Shown: positions 1-22,652, counted from the stretch's first letter. The stretch: DNA of 64,000 nt from Chrysoperla carnea (GCF_905475395.1 NC_058338.1:9500935-9564934), one strand, 5' to 3'. Numbers and translations are program-made. The notes: generated from the sequence alone by a model not told the origin.

Positions 1-164
1 GTGTCATAAATCACTCTTCTGTCAGGGGGCGGGAATTAAATTAACATAAAATATACCTCGCTCTCTTACTTATCTGTCGCTTTTGGTTCTCATAACAATT
101 ATCTAAAAAATTGACTTTATCTCGGCATAATAATTAAGTTACTTTAAAATTAATCAATGGAGCA

Positions 165-230
165 ATGTTAGATACGAACCGAGGTCCTCTGTAACTTGAG
201 GCTACTAGGCTATCCACTACTCCACCTTCG
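165..230 (-). repeat. tRNA-like remnant (SINE head or tRNA pseudogene)
   Basis: On the minus strand this stretch has a D-arm-like AGTGGATAGCC (box A-like), a possible anticodon stem GCCTC/GAGG, and a box B-like GGTTCGTATC at 180-171. The flanks do not pair as an acceptor stem and the T stem is poor. I read it as a decayed tRNA-derived SINE head or tRNA pseudogene, not a working tRNA. The rest of 1-658 shows nothing else recognisable and is the 5' flank of the zinc-finger gene. Confidence 0.3.
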
Positions 231-658
231 ACATATTATACTATCAATAATGTAATTAATATATATACCTTTTACTATTTTTTTTTCAATTAACTTGTTT
301 TCTTAAACTTAATATTTATTTTTCTTTTACTGAAGAATTAGCAAAGAAAGTTGATAAAATTAATTTTAGCCCAGCCAACTTGAGGCTATTTTTCTTCTCA
401 CGACAGGATGAACTTATAGCTGTCGGCTATGACATATATTTTACCATTAATATTGCAGTATTGCTTTTAATCGTGTATCGACACCAATATTTCTAAATTA
501 CTTACTACTTGACAAAATTATTGTCTTAATATGTCATAATCCTCACGTGACGGGCACCATTAGTTTGACAAACTCGGACGTACACTTTTTCATACACGGA
601 GATTTCTCCTTAGCTCTACCCTCCATAGTGACTTTAAAAATCTTTGAACATAGAAAAA

Positions 659-2218
659 ATGGCTAAGAATTCAGTTCATAATGTAAATAATCGTGTATTA
701 ATCAACGAAGAAAATATTAAAGTCGAACAAAAATTAAATACAGAAATTATTATTAAAAAAGAAATATTTAACGAAAGTGCAGATTCAATGGAATGTGAAC
801 ACATTGAAGAAGGAAATTCAACAACGGAACATGAAACAATTAAAAACGAAATACTAGAAGAAAATCAAAGAATCAAACATGAAAAAATATTTATAAAAGA
901 AGAGTTTGTAATGGATAAATATGAAAATATTAAAAGTGAACAATTCAACACTGAATTTATAATTAAAGAAGAAATATTTGATAATGAACAAGTTTACGAA
1001 CATCAATCAACTTATAACGAAGATAAACAATTTTCATGTGACGAGTGTACCAAAACATTTAGCAGGAAAAGTGTTTTAATTCAGCATAAACAAACGCATA
1101 CGGGAGAAAAACATTTTTCATGTGACGCTTGTGATAAAACGTTTACCTTTAAACAGAGTTTAATTCGACATCAAGTAATTCATAGTGGAGAAAAACCATT
1201 TTCATGTGAAATTTGTAATAAAACGTTTACACAACGAAGTAATTTAAATATTCATCAACGAATTCATACCGGAGAGAAACGATTCTGGTGTAAAATTTGT
1301 AATAAAACATTTACACAGAAAAATGATTTAGTTAAACATCAACGAACACATACAGGAGAAAAACCATTTTCATGTGAAATTTGTAATAACACATTTAGTC
1401 AGAAATGTAGTTTAAATTTACATAAACTAACTCATACCGGAGAAAAACCGTTTACATGTGAAATTTGTAATAAAGCATTTACAAGGAAAAGTAATTTAGA
1501 TTTACATAAACGAACACATACAGGAGAAAAACCATTTTCATGTGAAATATGTAATAAAACATGTTCTTTTAAACATGCGTTAATTAAACATAAAAAAACT
1601 CATAGCGGAGAAAAACCTTATTCTTGTGAAGCTTGTAATAAAACATTTAGTCAGCAATCTTATTTAAATTTGCATAAAAGAATTCATACCGGAGAAAAAC
1701 CGTTTACATGTGAAGTTTGTAATAAAGCATTTACTAGGAAAACCAATTTAGATTTACATAAACGAACTCATATAGAAGAAAAACCATTTTCATGTGAAAT
1801 ATGTAATAAAACATGTTCTTTTAAACATGCGTTAATTAAACATAAAAAAACTCATAGCGGAGAAAAACCTTATTCTTGTGAAGCTTGTAATAAAACATTT
1901 AGTCAGCAATCTTATTTAAATTTGCATAAAAGAATTCATACCGGAGAAAAACCGTTTACATGTGAAGTTTGTAATAAAGCATTTACTAGGAAAACCAATT
2001 TAGATTTACATAAACGAACTCATATAGAAGAAAAACCATTTTCATGTGAAATTTGTAATCAAACATTTTCTTTTAGTCATGCTCTAATTAAACATAAACA
2101 AACCCATAGTGGAGAAAAACCTTATTCTTGTAAAGCTTGTGGTAAAACGTTTACGTTTAAACATAGTTTTATTAGGCATCAATTAATTCATACTAGAGAA
2201 AAACCTTTTACATGTTAG
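659..2218 (+). CDS. C2H2 zinc-finger protein, 14 fingers, single exon
   Basis: Intronless reading frame of 519 residues from ATG 659 to TAG 2216-2218. Residues 1-124 are acidic and lysine-rich, with seven I-K-x-E tetrapeptides (Lys 21, 33, 62, 73, 80, 92, 103) that fit the SUMO-acceptor consensus psi-K-x-E. Two of these blocks look like an internal duplication (ENIKVEQ...IFNE and ENIKSEQ...IFDN). From about residue 125 come 14 complete C-x2-C-x12-H-x3-H fingers joined by TGEKP, SGEKP or IEEKP linkers. A fifteenth finger begins as F-T-C and is cut off by the stop codon. Fingers 7-9 and 10-12 are identical at DNA level. Such proteins are nuclear, sequence-specific DNA-binding regulators; the target cannot be read from sequence alone. 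No KRAB or ZAD domain is visible. The first ATG in frame is 659; an in-frame TTG at 644 precedes it but is not a plausible start. A possible poly(A) signal AATAAA lies at 2319-2324. Confidence 0.9.
   Translation: MAKNSVHNVNNRVLINEENIKVEQKLNTEIIIKKEIFNESADSMECEHIEEGNSTTEHETIKNEILEENQRIKHEKIFIKEEFVMDKYENIKSEQFNTEFIIKEEIFDNEQVYEHQSTYNEDKQFSCDECTKTFSRKSVLIQHKQTHTGEKHFSCDACDKTFTFKQSLIRHQVIHSGEKPFSCEICNKTFTQRSNLNIHQRIHTGEKRFWCKICNKTFTQKNDLVKHQRTHTGEKPFSCEICNNTFSQKCSLNLHKLTHTGEKPFTCEICNKAFTRKSNLDLHKRTHTGEKPFSCEICNKTCSFKHALIKHKKTHSGEKPYSCEACNKTFSQQSYLNLHKRIHTGEKPFTCEVCNKAFTRKTNLDLHKRTHIEEKPFSCEICNKTCSFKHALIKHKKTHSGEKPYSCEACNKTFSQQSYLNLHKRIHTGEKPFTCEVCNKAFTRKTNLDLHKRTHIEEKPFSCEICNQTFSFSHALIKHKQTHSGEKPYSCKACGKTFTFKHSFIRHQLIHTREKPFTC
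1525..2052 (+). repeat. 252-bp tandem duplication inside the zinc-finger gene
   Basis: Bases 1525-1800 are identical to 1777-2052, giving a 252-bp period equal to exactly three 84-bp fingers (fingers 7-9 copied as 10-12). No mismatch is seen, including silent positions, whereas the next copies of the same finger types on either side differ. This points to a very recent unequal exchange or an assembly duplication. Confidence 0.9.
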
Positions 2219-2362
2219 GCTAGACAATCCTGTCCTTAATTCTGAAATTTTTTCATAAAATTTGACCTTTAATATTTAGCAAAGCCCCAAATCAATGGAT
2301 ATCGAATAGTTTAAATCGAATAAAATTCGATCATTGGTTATATTTATAGAAGTTTGAAAGGA

Positions 2363-3050
2363 GGTTAGGTTAGAGTGGCTGTCCTAGGGTGGAACACACT
2401 TAGACCATAGGGCCCGTTGTGATACCGTTAATGGGTTGGCCCATCCCCGGCCACTACTCCATGAACCATTTGGAGCTGTTTAAGAACAGCAGATGGGCTT
2501 TGACGTCGATTGAATTTAGGTCGGAGAGGTCGTCAAAGAGTCCATCTCCATCTCCTCATGACAAGAGCTGGGCAGTGACAGAGAAGATGAGACATTGTAT
2601 TCTCCTCATCACCACTGTGACAGCTCCTGCAGTAGTCGTGATATATTGCCAGGCCTAAGCGTTCAGCATGCTTGCCGCCCAGCCAGTGTTCTATGATAGC
2701 CGCAACAACTTTTCGAACAGAGGCCCTCGGAAGTGATATGAGAACTTCGGAACGCCTGCGATGGTACTCAGACCATATCTGTCTTGTAGTACCACAAGTA
2801 CGTTCTTCCCTCCATCTAAGATTGGCCTTTTTCAGGATATCCTCTTTCAGGAGTAACTTGCAGTTCGCAAATGGAACTCCCGGGTATTTATTGATGCTTG
2901 TGTTCGGCAGCATTGTGCCATTTCTGGCGAGTTCATCGGCTTCACAATATGCTGGAATGTCCTTGTGTCCCGGTACCCATATCAGGTTTACATTCATTTG
3001 TTCCGCCAGCTCATTTAAGGACGTACGGCAGTTCTGTGCTACCTTTGACA
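2363..3050 (-). mobile_element. 5'-truncated non-LTR retrotransposon (LINE) with TTAGG-like 3' tail
   Basis: A 3' fragment of a LINE of the Jockey/I/R1 type. On the minus strand, starting at its 5' break near 3050, it encodes the end of an RNase H domain (W-V-P-G-H, then the E-A-D-E-L-A-R block). A C-terminal region with a C-x2-C-H...H-L-L-C-H-C-P zinc-knuckle-like motif follows, ending at a stop at 2533-2535. The 3' untranslated end finishes in CTAACCTAACC, a telomere-like pentamer tail. The insertion is bounded by a perfect 13-bp target-site duplication (2350-2362 and 3051-3063), so it is young. Against the 13.6-kb copy the C-terminus shifts frame near its end. It lies about 40 bp past the likely poly(A) signal of the zinc-finger gene. 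Confidence 0.88.
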
Positions 3051-3063
3051 AAGTTTGAAAGGA

Positions 3064-5999
3064 AAATTAATTTAAAAGAAAAATTCAAAATTAATATTAA
3101 ACTTATTTATTTTACAAAATGTTAGAGCAATTAGTAATTCTCTCCTTATTTTTTATTATTCAGTTTATGAAAAATGGCTACCAAAAACAAAAAAATTCTT
3201 TACAAACACACCATTTTTCAATATTATTATTTTTAATAAATTTTCGACATTATTATTATTTTTAATTCTCAAAAAATGTAAATAAATAAAATAAATTTAA
3301 GAATATCCCTCCCAAGCATCCTTAAATTTATTTTAAATAATTATTTTTTTGACACTGGCTGCTGATACAATATTGATGTTTTTATTTTTTCTTGTTTCAG
3401 CAAATAATTTGAAATTTGTTTTTATTAAATAATTAAACTTAAATTAATTAAATAGTTTTCTAAATTATGTACACAAAATAATAAATGTGAACAAAAATTT
3501 ACAAAGTATAATACAAGACTAACAAAAAACAATTTTGTATTTGTTGAATAATTGAGTTTTTTTTTTTTTTCAATCACAAAATTTTTGGAGATCCTATAAT
3601 TTTTGAATACGTCGAATTCAAATTAATATAGATATTGGCTGTATTTCCTTAATTTAATTCGTTTAAAAAACATATTTATTTGAATTCGATATCAAATTTT
3701 CTCCATTTTAAGATTTTATAAAGCGTTGTTGAGACTAAGGTAGATTACTCATACAGCGCAAGTTTTCCACAGAGGACAATTGGTTGTTGACATCGTGTTC
3801 CAATAGAAAAACGAAAATAAACGAGCAGATAATTAATGATTAGCGTTAAATATGCATCTGCTTGCTGTTACTAGAGTCAAAGGAAGTTTAATCCAGGTCT
3901 TGTCTTTTCGAACGAGTTTAATAATGCTTTTGAATTTAAAAAATGAGAAATATTAAACTCTAAATATTTAAGAATAGAGACCCTAGCTTTTGATATGTTT
4001 GAAGAAAAATGATGTTTTATTTTCTGTAATTTGGTTTCGTCCAAATTTATATATATTTTTCGATTATAGAATAACAATAAACCGAAAATTGACCAGTAGT
4101 GACATGAGTGTCCATAATAGTTTTCTCGCAGCAGTAGATAGTAAATTTGATTCGGTACAAACTAGTAATTACACTTGGTGATAAAAAAGCACTATATGAA
4201 TAAAATCTTACGACAGTGACGGAGATTTTACCTTGTTTAATGTGTAATTAATTTTTTAGTGCGGCAACAATCAGTTGGCTGTCCCCCGTGAAAAACGCCT
4301 CTACAAAACAAATAAATTCAAAATTTAAAAACTAATAAAATTTTTTTTAAATAATACTATAAACTGTAAATACGAATGAATTTCAAAAAATTTGTGATCA
4401 ACTAATGAATATTTTGACCTAAAAACAAAAACTCTGCACTGAATTTGTTTAAAATTTAAATTTTCAAAACAAAATATTTAATTCTTTTTACTGAAAAGAT
4501 AAAAAATCGTCAATAATTTTGAAATAATTGAAAACGTACGAATTTTCTATTTTATTTTTACATACATTCCTCAATTCAGTCTTTGTTCGAAAAAAAAAAC
4601 TTAAAGCAATGGATGTTTTTTTACGGGTTCGATTTTTTTAAATTGCCAAAATTTTTACTTGCGATAACCAAAAGTATTAAAATGATTTTTGGGCATACGA
4701 ATAGAATTGAATAGAACGCAATTTGGAAGTTTAATTTTTTATCCAATCGACAAACTAATATTAAGATGTTATTGTTCGAAGAATTGCATGAGAATGATTA
4801 ATGTAAAGATGGACGATCTAAATAATGAGAGATCGGTCCAAGAATCGATTCTTTTGAAATAATCGCCCATCCCTAGATTAATAACTTTTTCATTCAGCAA
4901 TAAAATGGCGAGATATACGACAGAGCATGTGTCAAAATTAATACTACCTCTAACTTTACACTAGTCTGGAATTATTGTGGGGACACGTGGAGTTATTACA
5001 CCACATAATAACTTCAGGTATAAAAAACTAAAGGAAATTGACGATTTAGAAACCAGTATCCTTCACGTTATTGCTAATATACGATTTGTTAAAAGTTTTA
5101 CTTCTATATTGCGCATTATCAAACAAAATATTTTTAAAAAATATTGGCATCAAATTTTTTAATTCACACTTTTATTTTTGTATCTCAAGCAAACATCCTA
5201 TTTGAAATATCTTTTTTCTATAAAAGATTTGAAAATCGTTATGAAGTGAGTATATATATTTTCTTAAAATTAAACTTTTGAAGGTTTATTTTGATAGCTG
5301 TGCAGAACTTTGAATTTATGTGAAAATATATTTTTTTTTTCCTATTTACAAAAATACACATAAAAAACGTTTCAAAATTTTGATAAATATACAATTTCTA
5401 TGGCATTGCCATTTATTATCGTTCTCAAACTATCCTGATTTAATATACACACATAATAATAAAAAAAAATTAAGAGAATTGTTCGAAAAAATTTGGAACA
5501 ATTCGCGAAAAAAAAAATTGTGACTAAAAGTATTTTTAAAAATTATTGAATTTCAATATTTACTTTCTTTGGATATTATTTACACTTCAGTTTACGAGAA
5601 ATGTAAATAGTACGCTCAATTTCTGTTAACGTTTACCCTACACCTAGAGGTTAGTTATAAGGTAAACATTATTACCAAATTTTACAAAATCTCAAATCTG
5701 CCCGTCTAAAATGATTAAGACAAGATTTACATTTCAAAATAATTTTTTGTGGCATATAAAATGTAAATTTTATCGAATTCAATCTTAATTATTCATTGTT
5801 TTTTCTGTTTTGTTTTAAAATAAAAATTGTTTAAAAAGTTTGCGACTATGAAACAATTTTCAAAAAAAAGAACTAAATTATATGTTAAAATAAAAAATTA
5901 CTAAATTGTCATTTCTCCTTCTCCTTGACTGTTTTATTATTACCTGAAAATAAATACGAAAAATTATTAGCTTTTCAAATACTACTGGGAAATATCTAT
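3064..5999. other. Intergenic, no recognisable gene
   Basis: Very AT-rich DNA between the zinc-finger gene/LINE and the 3' end of the EGLN gene. Only short, low-complexity open frames occur, with no splice-supported exon and no repeat shared clearly with the rest of the window. Confidence 0.6.
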
Positions 6000-6396
6000 T
6001 CCTACATATTATAAATGTGAAAGTAAGGATGCTTGTTTGTGTGATTGTTACGTTTTCACGCAAAAACTAATGAATGGAATTGTATGAAACTTAACAATAA
6101 TATAGCTCATACATCAGGATTAAACATGAGCTATAATTTATAAAAATATATTTCTAAAAAAATAATTAAAAAAATTAAATTTAGTTTGACATTTAACTGT
6201 GCCATCTATGAGTAACCCTTTGAACAATAAATTTAAGAAATAAAAATGGTAAATTATCTGTGTAAAACAATCTCTATCCCTATTTCGAATGATATGAAAG
6301 GTAGATAAGTAAGAGCAAAGGAGGAGAAAGCTATAGCACGGTGGTCTTTACCACTCTTTTCTTTTAAACTCAGCGAAACGGGCGGGTATCAAATGT
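6000..6396 (+). mobile_element. Degenerate Helitron-like element, family A
   Basis: Begins TCCTACATATTATAAATG, continues with the family core (GTTACGTTTTCACGCAAAAA, then ATAGCTCATACATCAG), and ends near the GCGAAACGGGCGGGTATC hairpin region. The terminal CTAG is lost. The same family is found at 12145-12668 (+), 26458-26981 (-) and 47961-48395 (-). This copy lies just past the EGLN 3' end. Confidence 0.6.
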
Positions 6397-6602
6397 ATGA
6401 CAATGACTGATCGAACAACGCACAAATAAAACCACTGGATATTTCTTAATTGTATTTTATTTGATTGTAGTAGTCATTCTACAGTAAGCAGCAAAAAAAC
6501 TTAGTTTCAACCTGGTTAAAACTTAGTTGTAACGTATAGCATGGGTAATGTGCCAATAATTTTTGCATGTAGAGCTGGGAAGGAACTACCTTAATTAAAG
6601 AA

Positions 6603-17407
<10,805 letters not shown>

Positions 17408-17501
17408 TTTCAAATGTTTCGAACGTTTTTAGTTGCGAAGTTGTGAAGGCCAGAAATATTTGACATTACTTCTTTCATTTAACGCATTTAACATAATTAT
17501 A

Positions 17502-18230
17502 CGGAAGCCTGAATGTCTCAATAACTTTTTTTTAAAAGTGTCCACCCACAAATATGAAACCAACTATTTCACTTTGAACAAGTGCACTTGTGACTTTTGG
17601 GGCATTATGGAAACAAACCTTTTTGAAAATGTCAGTCGGTAATGACTATTCTTTAATTAGCCAGTACCGAAACCATGAAGGTTATAAAGAAGGAGAACGA
17701 TCGCTACGTGTTAAAGCATTAGCGTGTCTGTCCCTGAAAATTTGTAGAATTTATAGTTCATTTTTCAGCCACCAGCCGCGCTGTCATCAAGAAGTAGTAT
17801 CTGCGAAGTTAGTTAGTTGCATAATGTACAAATTGATATATCATTTCAAATTAGCGCACAACAGCCCGCTTTTATTGAAACTACTTAGTGGTCGCAGCGC
17901 CTCACTTATTTTATCCATATTTCGGGGACAATGTTTTCTATAGCGATCGTTCTCCTTCTTATAACCTTCATGACCGAAACTGTCTAGAATTATTAATTAT
18001 TGTATGTCCGGATTTAATGATAATAATTAAATTTAATGATAATGTTTATAATTTGTCTTACGTAGTTAGTTAAAAATTTTTATTAATATTATTAAAAAAA
18101 TATAATGCTTTAATTAGCCTTTTTCTTCAGAAGATTAAAAAAAGATCCGATAGATAGCAGGAAATACAAATATAGGAAATTTGTGGGTAGACACTTTAAA
18201 AAAAAAGCTACTGACACATTTAGGCTTCCG
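17502..18230. mobile_element. MITE with TA target duplication between EGLN and TRAPPC6B
   Basis: Terminal inverted repeats of about 57 bp (CGGAAGCCTGAATG... at the left, ...CATTTAGGCTTCCG at the right) are bounded by TA on both sides (17500-17501, 18231-18232), as in Tc1/mariner-type MITEs. A second inner inverted repeat (about 17665-17706 and 17938-17980, GAAGGAGAACGATCGCTA and its complement) lies inside. No transposase is seen. The element begins 95 bp upstream of the EGLN start codon, within its promoter or 5' leader, and holds an ACGTG core at 17706-17710. Confidence 0.85.
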
Positions 18231-18649
18231 TAATTACTATCTCACTTTATCTGATGCGCATGCGTTTAATGCGTCGTTCTTATTTTTGTTATATAAAAAA
18301 TAGGAACTACGTCTTAAATATTTACGTTTTTCTTACAATTTAAATATAATTGTGTATTATTTAACAAAATATCCATGAAATAAAGTCCTTCTTATTTACT
18401 TAAGCCTTGTTCCCTTTTGTAGATTAATCCTTATAAAACTTTCCAGGTTTAGATAAACTGGTTTATATATTTCTAGTACAATGGAATAGCGTTTCTAATA
18501 AATCATTTTTCTAACTAGAGTAGAATTTATGCCAAATTTCAGATTAGATTTAAATTTATATTCAAAATTTGGGATATTTATAAATTAGTGTGAGGGAGCC
18601 CCTAACATTTTTAGGTTAAATTTGACAGCTGTCAAATGTGCCATAAAAA

Positions 18650-20369
18650 ATGGCTGATGAATGTATATTTGAATTTTTACATTCCGAAATTGTAAATTTT
18701 GTTGTAAATAAAGATGAAAATGATAAAAAAGTTTGTACATTAAATGTCATGAAATTGATTACAATGTAAATTAATTAAAAAATATATTAATTTTTTTTAA
18801 GGATGGTGATTTATCGAAATTAGAATATATGGGTTTTTCAATGGGATTTCGATTAATTGAAAGGTATGAAATTTATTTATCGAATTATGAAACAATTAAA
18901 TGCATTCTTGTTAGATTCTGTGGATCACAAGAAACCAATTTCATACTTATATTTACTTCCTCAATAGGGAATATTCATGAAATTTAAATTTGGTGACATC
19001 ATAGTACGGGCTTGTCAAATTTTTGACGTACTGTACATTTTATATGGTATTTCACTAAATGATACTATTCTACGGCTTTTTATTAGAAAACTTAATAATA
19101 ACGAGTGTAAATTCTGTGTTGTAAATTCATTTTTTTAATTATACATTGAACTGTCAAAAATTGACAGATCACGTACTTATACGTCATCAACAGAGAGCGT
19201 CAAAAAACTGCGTTTAAATATCTCAAAATTATAATGTATTTTAAATATTTTTTTACACCTAAATACAGCATTTTTAAGTAGTATTTATATTTTTTACTTT
19301 ATTATAACGGTGTAAACAATGAATTAAAAAAATTAATAAAATACATGAATGTTCCCTATTGTAAATAGGTTCGCTTCAGGAAACGGAAACTGAAATTAAA
19401 TAGCTCTACTTGTCTTGTAATTTACAAATTTTTGTCCCAAAATAATAAAAATGGTACATTTACAGATTAGTGAGGGAACGACGTCGATTTGAAGAAGAAT
19501 TGGATGTTATAAAATTTATTTGCACTGATTTTTGGTCGTCAATTTATAAAAAACAAATGGATACGTTGCGAACAAATTATTGTGGGGTTTATATTTTACA
19601 TGATAATTCATTCCGATTCTTAAATAAAATGTCCACTGGTAAACAGTATTTAGAAATGGCACCAAAGGTAAATATTTGTATCTAATTTATATTCGATTTG
19701 TGCTCAATTTCATATATCACAGGCAACCAAAATGGAACTACAATAACAAAAGAGTTGATGTAGGACGAGTTTTGGTTCAGTAGGTGCATGTACCCAGTCG
19801 ACGCTATTTTAGCTTTTTCCCGCTTCCTGATTCAAATGTTGTAAAAACATGAATACGTTTGTGTGAAAAATAGTTCCTGACAATTAATAAATAATTAATG
19901 ATTAATGAACTTTTACCGCCTCAGATTTTTTCAATTTTTAATATGTAAACAAAACATTGACCAATTTTGACAGCTCAAATGGAATAGTGAAGGCGCTGAG
20001 TGTCTACAAAAAGATTCCTAAACTAGAACAAATTCGCAATATAAATATGTGGGATTTTCTTTCGCTAAGGGCTCGCTATCGACTTATAAATTAATAATGG
20101 GCCGGAAAAATGATGAAACTTAATTCTTAGAATCGTGCTAGTTTCTTTGCTCTACTTGTATCTACATTATGATATATGAAATTGATCACTTTGGCCCTCA
20201 AAAAACGGTAAAAAACTTATCTGATTTATTTTATATTTTCCAGTATGTTGCATTTACTTGTGGAATAATTCGTGGTGTTCTAGCAAATTTAGGTTATTCT
20301 AGTATTGTTACGGCTGGAGTTGAAACAATGCCTTCATGTAAATTTCATATTCAAATTCACAGATCATAA
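18650..20369 (+). CDS. TRAPPC6B: TRAPP complex subunit TRAPPC6B (Trs33)
   Basis: Four exons: 18650-18730, 18802-18863, 19466-19667 and 20244-20369 (TAA), 156 residues, against about 158 in human TRAPPC6B. Junctions are phase 0, 2, 0 with acceptors AAG, CAG and CAG. The protein is a small alpha/beta subunit of the TRAPP tether/Rab1 exchange complex on ER-Golgi membranes. Diagnostic blocks are M-A-D-E at the N-terminus, Y-M-G-F and R-L-I-E-R in exon 2, F-E-E-E-L-D-V-I-K-F-I-C then D-F-W in exon 3, L-R-T-N-Y-C-G-V-Y with M-S-T-G-K-Q-Y-L-E, and C-G-I-I-R-G-V-L-A-N-L-G then M-P-S-C-K-F at the end. The first donor (GTTTGT) is weak but is the one that keeps frame and length. AATAAA at 20408-20413 is the likely poly(A) signal. 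It is head-to-head with EGLN and tail-to-tail with CBS. Confidence 0.95.
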
Positions 20370-20413
20370 ATTTTATTTAAAAATTGATTCGTTATTTTTT
20401 ATTTATAAATAAA

Positions 20414-22039
20414 GTAAACGTTTATATAACTTCTTTTTTTTAACCTTTGTCTCCAAATTCCTTACATTCTACGACAGTGGTCAGTGGATCTATTGGGCTA
20501 ATCATAATATTTGTATTGATTTATTTGCCTCCCATAAAATAATGTTAACAACCTAATTTTTGAGAAAAATAAGCAATCCTTTTTAAATTTAATTAAAAAA
20601 CGACTTTCAAATCATTTCAACCAAGCAACTTTGGCTAAATCGATTTATTGAAAGCAGGTCTGGGTTTAAAAATTTTCCAACTATAGGAAGTTGCAAAAAT
20701 TCCCGTCTCTTCTAAAAACTTCTTCAATAGTTTAATAAATTTGGGACGAAAAGTTTTTCAATCAATAAAATTGCATCTTCCTGAGATTGAGGATTTTCGA
20801 TGTAGAAACTTATCAAATATTCAATTAATAAATCGATCATTGCTTCGATTCAGGCATTTTCCACTTAAATAGTATGTCTAGCGGTCCTTGTAAACCTGGA
20901 AAAATACTTAATTTGTCCTGGAAATGTCCTTTTTGTACTTAAAAATGCGTATTATTGTACTAAAAACGAGTATGTTGGAAGCATCGTAAAGAAATCTCTT
21001 TTATCCGATCATGTATCTGTTGCTGTTAATAGTCTTCGGACTCTGTAAACAAATATGGTGTCTTTAAATTTTACTTTCAAAAATTCGATAGACGCCCTGC
21101 TTATAATGTTGGTACGCATGCCAACGAAATAAACCAGAAATTCAATTCCCATGAATACAACAAATTTTCAAAGATTCCACCAAAATTTGCCGCCTTAGGC
21201 ACGTGTGTCTATTCAGCCTGCATGGTAAATCCAGACCTGACACCATGAAGATCTTGCTTAGAAATATTTTACTTTTCCTCCTTGATTTCATGAAATGGTA
21301 TTTGAAAATTAAAAATTAAACAATTCAAGTTTCATTAAAATTTTATTTAGATAAAACAGTTTGACCACTTATGAACAAATTATGTCATGATTAATTCCTA
21401 AACTGTAAAATTGAAAACATGGAAAATTCGAAAATATAAATATAAATTATGATCCGGTTTATAGGGTTGGCTTAACGTCCCTTCCGATTTATAGTATAAG
21501 AAATAATAACGTCACGAAATAAAGCTGATTTCTCTGAAGCTGAAGCTGAAGACGTCTGGATTTTTAACTTAATTAGTAACTTTTTAAATAGGAAAGGGAT
21601 TTTGGTCCACCCTATATTTTCTCAGTACTTAAATACCCAAATATCAAAAATATGGTAATAGTACGTTAAAAATTCACAATCCATAAATACTTGCATGTAA
21701 TAAAATTCTTTAATATGGAAATTTATTGTTTTTCCTTTGAAACAAAATTTAAAATGTCAATTGAAGTGATAATACCAATCAGCTCTTCATTATTTACTGA
21801 AAATTAAAAATGTCAATTAAAACTACATTTGGGAAAAAAGTAACAAAATCTGTCTAAATAACGTAACTTTATAAAATTTGATCGCCCGAATGAATCTGGC
21901 CTTCAGAAAATTACGAGGATGGAGAATTTTGTTAACAAAAAAGTAAGTAAAAGTATATGAACGAAGATGAATCCAAAAATTTGAGTCGGAAAACAAGGTT
22001 AGTAACAGTTTCCGTCGTGAATTCTATTTACAGTGATAA
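20414..22039. other. Intergenic between TRAPPC6B and CBS, nothing recognised
   Basis: No exon, RNA gene or clear repeat could be supported. I searched the minus strand here for a further CBS C-terminal exon (G-V-V-T...I-D-L-L) and found none. Confidence 0.55.
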
Positions 22040-22560
22040 GAGAAATAGACTAAAAGCCCATTCTGTAATTTTATGGATGAAATGACCCACCAAGAATAAA
22101 AGTCAGTTTAAGAACTACGGCGTCAGTTTTGCGCGGTACAGGTGAAAATATCAATGTCATATCCCTTGGTACCTCACCCCTACACCAACAAATATGTACG
22201 TCGATGGGGGATACTAACTCAACATAAGGATTCGAAGCGAATTACATGAATGCCGTACAGAAATATATCCGGAAACTTCGGTACACAAGTCAAAAAACTT
22301 CTTAATCTCCCGTTAATTACCAAAGGCAGACGTGTTTCATTTCTGTACGGAATTTAGGTAATTCGCTGCGAATACTTCGAGTTAGTATTCAGCAACGCCG
22401 TACATATTTGATGGCGCAACGATTTGGTACCGCGCAAAATTAACGCCATGATGCTTAAACTTACTTTTTACATATAGGACCATATTTTCAACATGATTCC
22501 TGGTGGGTCATTTCACTGGAAAAATTTCAGCATGGTTTTGTAGACTAAAACGGATTTCTA
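22040..22560. mobile_element. Diverged palindromic foldback/MITE downstream of CBS
   Basis: Two arms of about 240 bp meet near 22298. GAAATGACCCACCAAGAAT in the left arm is mirrored by ATTCCTGGTGGGTCATTTC in the right. TTTTGCGCGGTAC, AAATATGTACG and GCGAATTAC also recur in reverse complement. The arms differ at many positions, so the element is old. Confidence 0.7.
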
Positions 22561-22652
22561 TGTGAGCTAACATATAGTGTGTCACCGGATAGAGGTAACT
22601 ATACTTAGAGGTAACTATAGAGTCTTTCTTAGCATTAAAATCCTACATTGTA

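Noticed and set aside
20414-22039. Hidden last CBS exon
   Set aside because: No minus-strand match to the G-V-V-T...I-D-L-L motif was found in any frame.
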